Below are positions 10,729-21,404 of a stretch of 64,000 nt of DNA, one piece after another. Positions within the stretch are counted from its first letter, which is position 1; each line of letters begins with the position of its first letter. The DNA is from an uncultured Pseudoxanthomonas sp. (GTDB lineage: Bacteria; Pseudomonadota; Gammaproteobacteria; Xanthomonadales; Xanthomonadaceae): contig CAMPIO010000003.1 of assembly GCA_946886405.1 (NCBI GenBank), forward strand, positions 1-64,000, in the 5' to 3' direction. The position numbers and the translations under genes were made by a program. Below the pieces are notes generated by a model. It was given only the letters and a program-made list of their open reading frames with translations. It was not told where the DNA came from and searched no databases.

Positions 10729-11169
10729 ATGAGCACGGCTTTTCCGCGCAGCGCACGGGTACGCGCGAGCGCCGACTATGCGCGCGTGTTCGAGCAGGCC
10801 CGCCGCACCTCCGATCCGTTGATGAGCCTGCACTGGCTGCCGGGCGAGGGTGTCGCACGTCTCGGCCTGGCGGTGTCGCGCAAGGTGGATACGCGTGCGG
10901 TGGGTCGCAACCGCATCAAGCGCCAGTTGCGCGAACATTTCCGCCGCCTTCGTGCCACGTTGCCCGGCGGCGACTACGTCATCGTTGCGCGGCTTCCGGC
11001 GGCGAAAGCCGATCCAGGCCAGCTATGCGCGACGTTCGAACGCGTACTGGTGCGTGCCGGCGCATTGCCCGCGTCCGCACCGGGCGGCACAATGCCGCCG
11101 GGCTTGAATTCCCCCACGCCGCCACCCACTCCTTCTTCTTCGACCAAACCGGTTTCCGACGCCGGTTGA
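10729..11169 (+). CDS. rnpA: Ribonuclease P protein component
   Basis: 146 residues. The protein binds the RNase P RNA and helps mature tRNA 5' ends. The conserved basic motif is seen in [23 protein letters not shown] (about residues 50-72), preceded by LGLAV. The C-terminal 30 residues are a Pro/Ser/Thr-rich tail that is longer than in E. coli (119 residues) and shows no family conservation. It lies 87 bases after rpmH and 13 bases before yidC. No yidD lies between rnpA and yidC. Confidence 0.95.
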   Translation: MSTAFPRSARVRASADYARVFEQARRTSDPLMSLHWLPGEGVARLGLAVSRKVDTRAVGRNRIKRQLREHFRRLRATLPGGDYVIVARLPAAKADPGQLCATFERVLVRAGALPASAPGGTMPPGLNSPTPPPTPSSSTKPVSDAG

Positions 11170-11182
11170 GACTGCCTGCCTG

Positions 11183-12889
11183 ATGAACCAGACCCGCGTA
11201 TTCCTGATCTTCGCCTGGCTGATGGTGGCGACCCTGTTGTGGTTGGAATGGAACAAGGCGGACCCGGCCCTCCCGCCGGTGGCCACCCAGACGCCGGTGG
11301 CGCAGGGCAGCACCGTGCCGGCCGCGATCGCGCCGACGGCCTCGTCGTCGTCCGGCAGCGTGCCCAGCGCGCCCACTGTGGCGCCGATGCCGACCGCCGC
11401 GCCGGCGGCGGTCGGCACCGCACCGCGGGTCACCGTGAACACCGATGTCCTGCGCCTGGTGCTGGATGGTGGCAGCGTGCTGGAAGCCGATCTGCTGCAT
11501 TACCCGCAGAGCAAGACGCCGGGTAGTGGTCCGGTCCGTCTCTTCAGTCAGGAACCGCAGCATTTCTATGCGGCGGAAAGCGGTTGGGTCAGCAGCGCGG
11601 CGAAGGCGCCCGACCACCACGCGTTCCGGCCGGAAAGCGGAGCGGGTGAGGTGGCGTTGGCAAAGGGTGCGGACAGCGTCAGCGTTCCCTTCGTGTGGCA
11701 GGGTCCGGAGGGCGTGACCATCCGCCGCATCTATACCTTCAAGCGTGCCAGCTACGAGATCGAAGTCCGCGATCAGGTCATCAACGCAGGCGCCGGCACT
11801 TGGCAGGGCATGGTCTACCGCCAGTTGCTCCGCACGCCGCCGGTGGTCAAGAGCGGCATGACGAATCCGGAATCCTTCAGTTTCAATGGCGCCACCTGGT
11901 GGGACGGCAGCTACCAGCGCCGCAAGTTCAACGAGGACTACCTGGAAGACGGTCGCGTCAACGCGCAGGTGAAGGGCGGCTGGATTGCCATCCCGCAGCA
12001 CCACTTCTTCAGTGCGTGGATCCCGCAGGCCGACGACACCACCACCATCTCGCTCGACAACCCGGACAACGGCACGCGCGCGCTGATCCGCGAGATGGGT
12101 CCGGGCGTCAACGTCGGTCCCGGCCAGCAGGCCACCACGACGGCCCGCCTGTGGGTGGGTCCGAAGCTGGTCGACAAGATCCATGCGATCAACGCGCCCG
12201 GCATCGACCGCGTGGTCGACTACAGCCAGTTCGCGATCCTCGCCCTGCTGGGCCAGGGCCTGTTCTGGGTGCTGAACTTCCTGCACGGCTTCATCGGCAA
12301 CTGGGGCTGGTCGATCATCGGCCTGGTGATCCTGGTGAAGCTTGCGCTGTATCCGCTGTCGGCGGCGCAGTACAAGAGCTTCGCCAAGATGCGCAAGTTC
12401 CAGCCGCGCATCCAGCAACTGAAGGAACGTTACGGCGACGACAAGCAGAAGTTCCAGGTCGCCATGATGGAGCTGTACAAGAAGGAGAAGATCAACCCGA
12501 TGGGCGGCTGCCTGCCGATCCTCGTGCAGATGCCGGTGTTCCTGGCGCTCTACTGGGTGCTGGTGGAAACCGTCGAGCTGCGCCAGGCGCCGTGGTTCGC
12601 GTGGATCCAGGACCTGACCGCGCGCGATCCGTACTTCATCCTGCCGGTGCTCAACATGCTGGTGATGTGGCTGACGCAGAAGCTGACGCCGGCGCCGGGC
12701 ATGGATCCGATGCAGCAGAAGATGATGCAGTTCATGCCGCTGGTGTTCGGCGTGATGATGGCCTTCTTCCCGTCGGGCCTGGTGCTGTACTGGGTCACCA
12801 ACGGTGCGCTGGGCCTGTTGCAGCAGTGGTGGATGACCAAGCGCCACGGTGAATCGGCGACGCCGCCGAAGACCGCCGTCGCCAAGTAA
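11183..12889 (+). CDS. yidC: Membrane protein insertase YidC
   Basis: 568 residues, the long gram-negative form. YidC inserts and folds inner-membrane proteins, alone or with SecYEG. The layout is an N-terminal membrane anchor (residues 5-22, [17 protein letters not shown]), an Ala/Pro-rich linker, a large periplasmic domain at about 85-345, and the insertase core with five membrane segments from about 350 to 550. The core includes [19 protein letters not shown] with the functionally important arginine/lysine-rich cytoplasmic loop after it ([19 protein letters not shown]). A strong terminator follows at 12909. Confidence 0.97.
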   Translation: MNQTRVFLIFAWLMVATLLWLEWNKADPALPPVATQTPVAQGSTVPAAIAPTASSSSGSVPSAPTVAPMPTAAPAAVGTAPRVTVNTDVLRLVLDGGSVLEADLLHYPQSKTPGSGPVRLFSQEPQHFYAAESGWVSSAAKAPDHHAFRPESGAGEVALAKGADSVSVPFVWQGPEGVTIRRIYTFKRASYEIEVRDQVINAGAGTWQGMVYRQLLRTPPVVKSGMTNPESFSFNGATWWDGSYQRRKFNEDYLEDGRVNAQVKGGWIAIPQHHFFSAWIPQADDTTTISLDNPDNGTRALIREMGPGVNVGPGQQATTTARLWVGPKLVDKIHAINAPGIDRVVDYSQFAILALLGQGLFWVLNFLHGFIGNWGWSIIGLVILVKLALYPLSAAQYKSFAKMRKFQPRIQQLKERYGDDKQKFQVAMMELYKKEKINPMGGCLPILVQMPVFLALYWVLVETVELRQAPWFAWIQDLTARDPYFILPVLNMLVMWLTQKLTPAPGMDPMQQKMMQFMPLVFGVMMAFFPSGLVLYWVTNGALGLLQQWWMTKRHGESATPPKTAVAK

Positions 12890-12908
12890 TCTTCCCCCGA
12901 TGCGATGC

Positions 12909-12940
12909 CACGAAGCCCGCCCTCCGGCGGGCTTCGTGTT
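12909..12940 (+). terminator. Rho-independent terminator after yidC
   Basis: A 13-bp perfect stem (CACGAAGCCCGCC at 12909-12921 and its complement at 12926-12938) with a CTCC loop and a short TT tail, 20 bases after the yidC stop. It separates the rpmH-yidC operon from mnmE. Confidence 0.85.
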
Positions 12941-12977
12941 TCCGCTACGCTGAAGGCTCAATCACGAATCCCTGATC

Positions 12978-14318
12978 ATGACCGCAGTCCAGGACACCAT
13001 CGTTGCGATTGCCACGGCCCCCGGTGCAGGCGGTGTCGGCATCGTGCGCCTGTCCGGACCACGTGCGCGCGCGATCTCGCAGGACATCACGTCGCGCAGG
13101 CTGACGCCGCGCCATGCGCACCATGTGCGCTTCCACGACGCGGATGGCGGCACCCTCGATGACGGCATCGCGTTGTCGTTCCCCGGCCCCGCCAGTTTCA
13201 CCGGCGAGGACGTGGTCGAACTGCAGGCGCACGGCAGTCCCGTCGTGCTGCAGCAGCTGGTCGCGCGCGCTTGCGCGCTCGGCGCACGCATGGCGCGGCC
13301 CGGTGAGTTTTCCGAACGCGCCTTCCTCAACCACAAGCTCGATCTCGCCCAGGCGGAAGCCATCGCGGACCTCATCGCCGCTGCGGATGCGCGTGCGGCC
13401 CGGGCGGCGCGGCGCTCGCTCGACGGCGTGTTCTCCGCGCGTGTCGATGGCATCGGCCAGTCGTTGCTGGCGTTGCGGGTGCATGTCGAGGCCGCCATCG
13501 ACTTCGCCGACGAATCGATCGACACCCTGGGTGGCGAACAGGTGCGCGCGCGCCTGGCAGATGCGCGGCAGCGGCTGGATGCGCTGATCACCGACGCCGA
13601 GCGCGGGCGCAAGCTGCGGGATGGCGTGCATGCCGTGATCGTCGGTCCGCCCAACGCGGGCAAGAGTTCGTTGCTCAACGCGCTGGCCGGCAGCGACCGC
13701 GCCATCGTCACCGATGTCGCGGGCACCACCCGCGACACCTTGCGCGAAACCATCCGCCTTGATGGACTGGAGCTGCATCTGGTGGACACGGCGGGCCTGC
13801 GCGATGGCGGCGACGCGATCGAGCGCGAAGGCATGCGCCGTGCCCGCAGGGAGCTTTCACGCGCCGATCTGGCATTGGCGGTCGTCGATGCACGCGATCC
13901 CGACGCCGGCCGCGCGGCCATCGCGGACAGCATCCGCGACGTCGGCATGGTCCTGTGGATCCACAACAAGGCCGATCTGCTGGTCGACGTGCCGGCAGAC
14001 GACGCGGACCGTATTCACGTGTCTGCCGCCCAAGGTGTCGGCCTCGATCGCCTGCATGATCGTCTGCGCTCGCTCGCCGGCGCGTCGGCTAGCGAAGGGG
14101 GTGACGGCGAATTTTCAGCACGTGCCCGCCATGTCGAGGCGCTCCAGCGTGCGGCGACCCATGCGGCGGTGGCGACGGATCACCTGCGATACGAGCACCT
14201 GGAATTGGCCGCCGAGGAACTGCGCCTGGGGCACGATGCGCTGGGCGAGATCACCGGCCGCATCAGCGCGGACGACATGCTGGGCCACGTCTTCTCCACC
14301 TTCTGCATCGGCAAATGA
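12978..14318 (+). CDS. mnmE: tRNA uridine-5-carboxymethylaminomethyl modification GTPase MnmE
   Basis: 446 residues. With MnmG, MnmE installs the carboxymethylaminomethyl group on wobble uridine 34 of certain tRNAs. An N-terminal tetrahydrofolate-binding domain occupies about residues 1-120. An inserted G domain follows with G1 GPPNAGKSS near 220, G3 DTAG near 270 and G4 NKAD near 330. The protein ends in the invariant FCIGK motif with the catalytic cysteine. It is downstream of yidC as in other gammaproteobacteria but behind its own start, after a terminator. Confidence 0.97.
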   Translation: MTAVQDTIVAIATAPGAGGVGIVRLSGPRARAISQDITSRRLTPRHAHHVRFHDADGGTLDDGIALSFPGPASFTGEDVVELQAHGSPVVLQQLVARACALGARMARPGEFSERAFLNHKLDLAQAEAIADLIAAADARAARAARRSLDGVFSARVDGIGQSLLALRVHVEAAIDFADESIDTLGGEQVRARLADARQRLDALITDAERGRKLRDGVHAVIVGPPNAGKSSLLNALAGSDRAIVTDVAGTTRDTLRETIRLDGLELHLVDTAGLRDGGDAIEREGMRRARRELSRADLALAVVDARDPDAGRAAIADSIRDVGMVLWIHNKADLLVDVPADDADRIHVSAAQGVGLDRLHDRLRSLAGASASEGGDGEFSARARHVEALQRAATHAAVATDHLRYEHLELAAEELRLGHDALGEITGRISADDMLGHVFSTFCIGK

Positions 14319-14552
14319 CACCGCTGCGTCTTCAGTCCGCCAAAACTGTGACAGGCGTCAAGTGTTGCGCCCGATGCGCCGACGTACTCTGGCGTCCGGG
14401 TAGGGGTACCCGAAAGGCGTCGCGCCATGTCAGTCCGGATGGGCCTTGGCGGGCGGCGGGCCTGTGCTGATTCGCGACACCCGGAGCCTCGCTGTTGCGG
14501 GCGTTGCCGGTTGTGTCGACACCATAAGAACGTACTTGGGGGAGTTGAAACG

Positions 14553-15551
14553 ATGTCCTTGATCCAGACCACCGGGCGCCTGCGCTATGTTGCGCCGCTG
14601 ATGCTCATCGCTGCGCTGGCGGCATGTTCCAAACAGGACGAGGCCGCCAAGCCCGCCACCACGCCCGGTGCGGCCGCCGTGCCTGCCGCGCCGCCACCGC
14701 CGGCCGTGTCCGCACAGGTGCAGGCGATGGATGCCGACGCACTGCGCGAAGCCGCCACCAAGGCGCTGCGTGAGAACCGTATCTACGCACCTGGCGGCGA
14801 CAACGCCATGGAGTACTACCTGGCGTTGCGCGACAAGCTGCCGAACGATCCGGGCGTGACGAGTGCGCTGACCGATCTGATGCCCTACACCTTGATCGCC
14901 GCCGAGCAGAGCATCGCGCGCGAGGAGTTCACCGAGGCCCAGCGCCTGTCGGCGATCATCGAGAAGGCCGATCCGAAGGCGCCCGCCCTGCCGCGTCTGC
15001 AGCAGAGTATTGCGGCCGCCCAGCAGGCGGTCGCGCAGCGCGCGGTGACCGATGAAGCCGCCAAGACGAAAGCCGACGAAGACACACGCCTGCGCGAGCA
15101 ACAGCGATTGACGCAGCAGGCGGAGCAGCAGCGTGCCACCGAGGCCGCGGCCGCCCAGCAGCTTGCCCAGCAGCAGGAAGCCGCGCGCGTGGAAGCCGCA
15201 CGGCAGGAAACCGAACGCCAGGCCGCCGCGCAGCGTGAAGCTGCCGAACGCCAGGCCGCCGCCACGCGTGCCGCCGTTCCCGCCGCCGCCCCGGCACAGG
15301 CGTTGCGCGCGGTCAGCACCCCGGCACCGCGCTATCCGCCGGAAGCGTTGCGTTCGGGCACGCAGGGCGAGGTGCTGGTCGAGATCACGGTGGGCACCGA
15401 TGGCTCGGTCACGAACGCCCGCGTCGTGCGTGCCACGCCGGCACGCGTGTTCGACCGCGAAGCATTGAATGCCGTGCGCCGCTGGCGTTTCGAACCGCTC
15501 GACGCGCCGGTCACCACGCGTCGCACGATCGGTTTCAGCCCGGGCAGCTGA
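14553..15551 (+). CDS. Lipoprotein with a C-terminal TonB domain
   Basis: 332 residues from the ATG at 14553, which has GGGGGAG ten bases upstream. A start 42 codons earlier is open but puts no signal at the N terminus. The signal ends in LAAC with the lipidated cysteine at C25. A Pro/Ala linker follows, then a helical segment, then a highly charged Q/A/E/R-rich coiled-coil-like stretch at about 160-245, and finally a TonB_C-type domain at about 250-332 (PRYPPEALRSGTQGEVLVEI, RWRFEPL). TonB C-terminal domains bind outer-membrane receptors or peptidoglycan. Having one on a lipoprotein rather than a membrane-spanning TonB is unusual, and the function is unknown. Confidence 0.85.
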   Translation: MSLIQTTGRLRYVAPLMLIAALAACSKQDEAAKPATTPGAAAVPAAPPPPAVSAQVQAMDADALREAATKALRENRIYAPGGDNAMEYYLALRDKLPNDPGVTSALTDLMPYTLIAAEQSIAREEFTEAQRLSAIIEKADPKAPALPRLQQSIAAAQQAVAQRAVTDEAAKTKADEDTRLREQQRLTQQAEQQRATEAAAAQQLAQQQEAARVEAARQETERQAAAQREAAERQAAATRAAVPAAAPAQALRAVSTPAPRYPPEALRSGTQGEVLVEITVGTDGSVTNARVVRATPARVFDREALNAVRRWRFEPLDAPVTTRRTIGFSPGS

Positions 15552-15575
15552 TCGTCAGCCGCTTCTGCGGATCAT

Positions 15576-15611
15576 GAAAAGCGCTGGCGTGAAGCCGGCG
15601 CTTTTCTTTTT
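15576..15611 (+). terminator. Rho-independent terminator after the TonB-domain lipoprotein gene
   Basis: 13-bp stem (15576-15588 with 15594-15606, one G-T wobble), 5-nt loop and five T residues. It lies 25 bases after the stop codon. Confidence 0.88.
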
Positions 15612-15703
15612 GGCATCGGTATCCCAGGGGCATGATCGGCGCATCGTTGTCGTCGCCCGCAGGTCGAGTCGGATACGACGTCAGCAGGTGATCGCCCCAT
15701 GCA

Positions 15704-15731
15704 GAAACGGCCACCGCAAGGTGGCCGTTTC
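15704..15731 (-). terminator. Terminator hairpin downstream of the NatB-like permease
   Basis: Perfect 12-bp stem GAAACGGCCACC / GGTGGCCGTTTC with a 4-nt loop, 25 bases past the permease stop on the minus strand. The T-run is better on the plus strand (CCTTCTC), so it may stop transcription from both sides. Confidence 0.65.
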
Positions 15732-15755
15732 CTTCTCAACGTTTCGCCCGCCGGA

Positions 15756-16933
15756 TCACCCCGCGACGGCGAGCTTCTCCTGGTGGTACCGGCGCACCGC
15801 CGCGTACCACAGCAGCGCTGCCACGCCGAACGCCGCGGCCACATAGACCAGCCAGGTCTGCGCGCTGATGTACTCGTTGCGGATGACCTTCAGCAGCAGC
15901 TGGTTCTGCGCGAGGAAGGGCACCGCGAACTGCCACAGCTGGCTCTTCAGCGGGTTCGCCATCAGCGCGAACGTCGGGATCATCGGCAGCAGCATCAGCC
16001 AGGTCATGTGGCTCTGCGCTTCCTTCATGCTCTTGGCCGAGGCGGCCAGGTACGTGAGCAGCGACGTGCCGATGAACAGCATGGGCAGCAGGACGACCAA
16101 CATCTTCGCCATCGCCAGGAACGACACATCCAGCTGCCGAGCCACGCCGGTGGAAAATTGCGAGCTGAGCTTCAGCGACAGCAGTGTCAGCACGATGGTG
16201 CCCGCACCAACGATACAGGCGGCGGCGATCTTCCCGCTGACGATCGCGCTGCGGGCGGCAGGGGTGGCTAGCAAAGGCTCAAGAGACTGACGCTCGCGCT
16301 CACCCGCTGTGGCGTCGAGGATCAGGTAAACGCCGCCAATGAACGATGTGATGATCAGCAGGTACGGCAGCATTACAGACAGCAACATGCCTTGCTTGGC
16401 TTCAGCTGTCGCCATGTCCTGCATGCCGATGTTGACCGGACGTGCGACCGATGCGTCGACCCCGCGCGCCAGCAACCTGAGCGCGCCGACCTGCTGGCTA
16501 TATGCATTCAGGGCCGCCTGCAGGCGCTGTGTGGGAATATCCGCATCGCGCCGCGTGCTATCGCGGATGATCTCGACGAGCGCGGGCCGGCCATTGCGCC
16601 AATCTTCGGCATACGATGGACTGATGCGCAGTGCGACGTCGACATCCTGCGCGCGGATTGCGGCGTCCAGATTGGCGGGCGGAGCCTTGATGGTGATGCC
16701 GTTCGTCGTCAGGAACTTCACCAGGTTCGGCGCGTGTTCGGCACCCACCATGGGCACCTCCAATATCTTGTCGACCTGGGTACGAACGCGGTTCTCGGTG
16801 AGATAGCCCATACCGAGGATGAGGGCCGGATACAGCAGCGGCGTAAGCAACAGTGACAGCACGAGCGTGCGACGGTCGCGGGCGAGTTCGCGCAATTCCT
16901 TGCGCATCACGGTGAAAACGGTACGGAACATGT

Positions 16934-16937
<4 letters not shown>
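15756..16937 (-). CDS. ABC-2 type exporter permease, NatB-like
   Basis: 393 residues. One membrane segment at about residues 25-47 is followed by a large extracytoplasmic domain (about 50-180) and five more hydrophobic segments in the C-terminal half. That is the NatB/ABC-2 layout. The short cytoplasmic start has the charged coupling sequence MRKELRELARDRRT. The start overlaps the stop of the ATPase gene by four bases (16934-16937), so the two are translationally coupled. NatAB was described as a sodium exporter in Bacillus. The substrate here cannot be inferred and could be a lipid, drug or ion. Confidence 0.85.
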
Positions 16938-17680
<743 letters not shown>

Positions 17681-17722
17681 TCGGTCATGTCCATTGAAGG
17701 TGGCGGGCGCGCGGGGCGCGGC

Positions 17723-19228
17723 TCACGGTTCCCAGCCATTGAAGCTGGTGAAGGGCGGTACGTAATCGAGGCTGTCCAGGCAGGTCGCGTCCAGGCCCTT
17801 GGCATCGGCCGTCTCCAGGAAGCGGCCCAGCAACTTGGGCATGCAGCCGACGGCGAACGTGCCGTGGCCCTGGCCTTTCAATGTCAGGTGGCGGCCGTTC
17901 GACAACGTGCGCAGTACCTGCTCGCCGTAGCGAGGCGGCGTGACGGGATCCAGCTCACCGGACGTGATGAGGGTGGGGATGTCGGAGGTCCACGCCGTGT
18001 GGAAGTCCGCAGGCCGCTTGCCCGTGGGCCATGCCGTGCATTGTGTCTTCAACGTGTCGCCGAGCAGGCTTCCCAGCACGGTATCGGCGTCCGCGGGATC
18101 CGCTTTCAGCAGGTCCGCGTCCTCGGCGCAGATCACCGACAACTGCATGCCGTGCATGAACTGGTCGCCGACCTGGGTCTCGAGCATCTTCGACAGTGAC
18201 ATCAGCGAGCCATAGCGGCCCTGCTGCGCCTCGTTCAACACCAGCGGCAGCAACGCCGCGCCCTGCGGGTAGTACGAGTACATGCGGGTGATGCCGGCAA
18301 CCGCGCCTGCGGTCACTTCGCCATTGACCAGCTCGCCGGTCGAGGGATCGCGGTAATCGGTGTTCACCGGCGCCGCCGCCAGTCGCGTCATCAGCGTGCG
18401 CAGCTGGCCACGCAGGTCGTCGCCGAAGCGGTCCTTGCAGGTCGCCGTCGCCTGGCAACGCTGGAACTGCAGCGCCAGCGCCGCGTCCAGATTACGTGCG
18501 TGCTCGCTGCCCAGCACCAGTTCGTTCGGTACCACGCCGTCGATCACCACGCTGCGCGTGCTGTCGGGATGATGCATGGCGTACTGCTGCGCCACGCGCG
18601 TGCCATAAGAGCCGCCGACCAGGTTGACCTTCGTCGCACCCAGTGCCTTGCGCACGCTGTCCAGGTCGCGCACGGCGTCGGTGGTGGTGTAGAAGCGCGG
18701 GTCGGCCTTCAGCGATGCCGCACAGGCGCGGGCGAACGCGACCGCCGACGCCTCGCTCATGTCGTCAGGATCGCCGTAGGCGTTGCGGCCTTCGTCATCC
18801 TTGCAGGACAGCGGGTTCGACTTGCCGGTACCGCGCTGGTCGACCAGCACGATGTGGCGCGACTTGCGCACTTCGCGGAAGGCGCCGTCGATCGCCGGCC
18901 AGACCTGCACGGCCGACTGGCCCGGGCCCCCGGCGAGGAAGAACACCGGGTCCTCGGTCGCCGCGCCTTCGTTCGTGGCGGGCAGCCATGCGATGTTCAA
19001 TGCGACCTTGCGTCCTTGGGGTTTGGCCGGATCCTCGGCTACCTCGTAGGTCGTGCACTGCGCTTCCACCGTCGTGGTCAGGTAGGGCGCGGTCAGCGTG
19101 CAGGGCGTGAAAGCGAGTTCGCCGTAATGGCGAACGGCCTGCTGGTCGGGCGTGGTGGTGGCGCCGTTGCATCCGGCGAGCAGCATGACGCCCAGTGCAG
19201 GCGCGAGTGATCGATAAAGAAGTGCCAT
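17723..19228 (-). CDS. Alpha/beta-hydrolase lipoprotein, S33 (tripeptidyl/prolyl aminopeptidase-like)
   Basis: 501 residues. The lipoprotein signal ends in LLAGC (C20). The hydrolase fold has the oxyanion/strand motif VLVDQRGTGKSN, the nucleophile elbow GGSYG, the acid in SGELDPVTPP and the histidine in GQGHG near the C terminus, which matches the TAP-like C-terminal domain of secreted S33 peptidases. It probably trims peptides at the cell surface or in the periplasm. Its coupling to the NatAB-like exporter is positional only. Confidence 0.88.
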   Translation of the reverse strand: MALLYRSLAPALGVMLLAGCNGATTTPDQQAVRHYGELAFTPCTLTAPYLTTTVEAQCTTYEVAEDPAKPQGRKVALNIAWLPATNEGAATEDPVFFLAGGPGQSAVQVWPAIDGAFREVRKSRHIVLVDQRGTGKSNPLSCKDDEGRNAYGDPDDMSEASAVAFARACAASLKADPRFYTTTDAVRDLDSVRKALGATKVNLVGGSYGTRVAQQYAMHHPDSTRSVVIDGVVPNELVLGSEHARNLDAALALQFQRCQATATCKDRFGDDLRGQLRTLMTRLAAAPVNTDYRDPSTGELVNGEVTAGAVAGITRMYSYYPQGAALLPLVLNEAQQGRYGSLMSLSKMLETQVGDQFMHGMQLSVICAEDADLLKADPADADTVLGSLLGDTLKTQCTAWPTGKRPADFHTAWTSDIPTLITSGELDPVTPPRYGEQVLRTLSNGRHLTLKGQGHGTFAVGCMPKLLGRFLETADAKGLDATCLDSLDYVPPFTSFNGWEP

Positions 19229-19304
19229 GTATCAGTTCCGTTGGAGGCGGGTCCCAGCATGCCATGACGACGCGGCGGGACGGATGTGACCGGAACTCCC
19301 GGTA

Positions 19305-20471
19305 TCAGTGTGCGGCGGGAGTCGATGCGTGTAGCAGGCGGTCCAGCATGTCTTGCAGCACACGTGCACTGCCCGCGTCGTGCACGCGCGGCAGCAAGGC
19401 GATGGCCTGGCGTGTCAGTTCCGGCAAGTGTGGGTCGTCCTGCAGCAGCGCCCGTTCGGCATCCAGCCAGGCGCGATACGGCGAGAGGTCCAGCAGGCCG
19501 CCTTCGCAGAACGGACGCCAGGCAGCCAGCAGCTCTGCGTCGCGCGCGATGACGGTGGCGTATCCGCCCATCTGCGTGGCCACGGCAGGCTGTTGCGCCG
19601 GTGGCATCGCCGTCCAGTGGTCGGCCAGCCAGCGCGCGTGCGCACGGGCCCTCCCGGCATCAGCGCTGTCCATCGCATGCGACAGGCACAGCATGTGGGC
19701 GGACGTGGCGAGCAGGGTGGGTGGCAGGTCGCGCGTCGCCGCAGGCAGCGCGGTCACGGGCCAGTCGCGTGGCCGGTGTCCCGCCAGGCTCAGGCCCACG
19801 ACGCGCTGGAGTGCGAGGTGGATATCGGCTTCCGGTGCGCGCCGTGCGATATCCAGCAGGGTGCGGCCGTCGGAACGCCATCCCGCGGCGACGGTGAACG
19901 GCACCAGGTTGGCCACGCCCAGCACGAGTGCGATGCCGGCCACGCCCCACAGCAGCCCGGCGGTCCGCGGTGATCCATCCAGCGCAGCGGCAGCGGCGAA
20001 GCAGATCGAGGCGACCAGCAGGTTCGCCAGCGGGCCACCGGCCAGCATGGTGGCCTGCGCTCCGCGCCCAGCGCCGGCATTCCCATCCGGCAGCAACGCG
20101 GCGAAACCGGCAATGCCCTGCAACGCACTGCCGCGATAACCGCGCCATCCGGCCAGCGTGCGCTCGTAGCGGAACGGGCCGATGCCCAGCGCCACGGGTC
20201 GCAAGCCGGCGGCGATGCCGGCCAGCAGGTGCCCCGCTTCATGCAGCACGACATTCGGCCACAGGCCCAGCACCAGTCCCGCCAGGAACCAGCCCGGCGT
20301 GGCGACCTCCCGCCCCACCAGAATCCCGGTACTGGCGAGCGCGACGCCGACGACACCGCCCACGAGAAGGCTCACTATCGTTCCGCGCCAATGACGCGCA
20401 CGCTGGGGACCGGCATCCGGCGGGGCAGCCGGATACAACGGTGATGTGTCGGACGTGGCGCGATCCTGCAT
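19305..20471 (-). CDS. M50-like (site-2-protease-type) membrane metalloprotease
   Basis: 388 residues from the ATG at 20471. A GTG six codons upstream (20489) is an alternative. The zinc motif HEAGH at residues 77-81 lies in a hydrophobic segment, and a second conserved motif of this clan appears later as LVPF...SDGRTLLD. About five hydrophobic segments are present, and the C-terminal 150 residues are soluble and helical. M50 enzymes cut transmembrane anchors such as anti-sigma factors. No RseP-like PDZ domain is seen, so this is not RseP. The gene follows fpr on the same strand after 81 bases. Confidence 0.82.
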   Translation of the reverse strand: MQDRATSDTSPLYPAAPPDAGPQRARHWRGTIVSLLVGGVVGVALASTGILVGREVATPGWFLAGLVLGLWPNVVLHEAGHLLAGIAAGLRPVALGIGPFRYERTLAGWRGYRGSALQGIAGFAALLPDGNAGAGRGAQATMLAGGPLANLLVASICFAAAAALDGSPRTAGLLWGVAGIALVLGVANLVPFTVAAGWRSDGRTLLDIARRAPEADIHLALQRVVGLSLAGHRPRDWPVTALPAATRDLPPTLLATSAHMLCLSHAMDSADAGRARAHARWLADHWTAMPPAQQPAVATQMGGYATVIARDAELLAAWRPFCEGGLLDLSPYRAWLDAERALLQDDPHLPELTRQAIALLPRVHDAGSARVLQDMLDRLLHASTPAAH

Positions 20472-20552
20472 GGCGATGGTCCCCCTCACCGCAGTCTAGG
20501 CGCCGACACCCGCCGGTCCGTGTGCCGGATGGCAGGGCTGCGGAATGTCGTG

Positions 20553-21305
20553 CTACTTGCTTGAAACGTATTTTTCCCGGCGTACCTGGGGAATCGGCAG
20601 CCCGTGGCCTTTCAGTGCCTCGAAGCAGGCATCGACCATGTCGGGGTTGCCGCACAGGTAGGCGATGTCGCGTGCGGCGTCCGGCGCGAACTCGGCCAGG
20701 TGTTGCTGCACATAGCCCTGTCGCACGTCCGCATGCGGATCAGCCGGCAGCTCGCGCGACAGGCACGGCACGTAACGGAAACCCGGGTGCTTATCGGCGA
20801 ACGCGCGGAACTCGTCGCCGTACAGCAGCTCGGTGGGCGTGCGTGCGCCCTGCAGCAGCACGACCTCGACGCCGCGCTCGGTCATCAAGGCTTCCAGTTG
20901 CGGCAGCATCGAACGATACGGCGTGACGCCGGTGCCCGTGGCGATGAGCAGGTAGCGTGCGTTGCCGTCCCCCGGCAGCAGGCAGAAGCGGCCGAACGGA
21001 CCACTCGCATCGACGTGGCCGCCTTCCGGCAGACCCTCGAACAAGGCTGTCGCGGCGCCACCGGGCACGTAACTGACCGCGATCTCCACCGCTTCGCCCG
21101 GGCCCATCGCATGGTCGTGGATCGTCGCCAGCGAATAGCTGCGCTTGGTCGCCGTGCCATCGGCGTAACGGAAATGCACCTGGATGAACTGGCCGGGGAT
21201 GAAATCCAGCGGCTGGCCATCGTCGCGCACGAAGCTGTAGTGGCCCACGCTGGGCGCCAGCATGCGGCGACCGACGAGCTTCAAGGGAAAGTGGGCGATG
21301 GCCAA
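20553..21305 (-). CDS. fpr: Ferredoxin-NADP(+) reductase
   Basis: 250 residues. The FAD-binding motif RSYSLA is at residues 55-60, the NADP-binding GTGVTPYRSM near 125 and a C-terminal CGNPDMVDA motif near 225. The size matches the bacterial subclass of plant-type FNRs. It exchanges electrons between NADPH and ferredoxin or flavodoxin, for example for Fe-S cluster and radical enzymes or oxidative-stress defence. It is divergent from the YadG-like gene, with 99 bases between the two starts. Confidence 0.92.
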   Translation of the reverse strand: MAIAHFPLKLVGRRMLAPSVGHYSFVRDDGQPLDFIPGQFIQVHFRYADGTATKRSYSLATIHDHAMGPGEAVEIAVSYVPGGAATALFEGLPEGGHVDASGPFGRFCLLPGDGNARYLLIATGTGVTPYRSMLPQLEALMTERGVEVVLLQGARTPTELLYGDEFRAFADKHPGFRYVPCLSRELPADPHADVRQGYVQQHLAEFAPDAARDIAYLCGNPDMVDACFEALKGHGLPIPQVRREKYVSSK

Positions 21306-21351
21306 GGCGGCTGGAACACTGTGTGGCCCGGGGCGGCCCCGGCGGGACGCC

Positions 21352-21357
21352 TATAAT
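21352..21357 (+). promoter_or_regulatory. Candidate -10 box for the yadGH-panE operon
   Basis: A perfect TATAAT stands out in a GC-rich gap, 47 bases before the ATG at 21405. No good -35 hexamer is seen 16-18 bases upstream, so activator dependence or chance is possible. Confidence 0.4.
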
Positions 21358-21404
21358 AAGCGCTCGCATCCCCCGGGCGCTTTCGCGGCGCCACAAGGTA
21401 TCCC

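Noticed and set aside
10231..10938. DnaA start far upstream (10938)
   Set aside because: The additional residues overlap rpmH and its promoter on the other strand and are not DnaA-like; [14 protein letters not shown] fits the family.
12909..12938. The palindrome after yidC as a REP element
   Set aside because: It has a 13-bp stem with a tight 4-nt loop directly after yidC and no GTAG head or partner, which fits a terminator better.
14427..14552. Upstream start of the TonB-domain lipoprotein gene at 14427
   Set aside because: The extra 42 residues are Arg/Cys-rich, have no signal character and would bury the lipobox. The ATG at 14553 has a good ribosome binding site.
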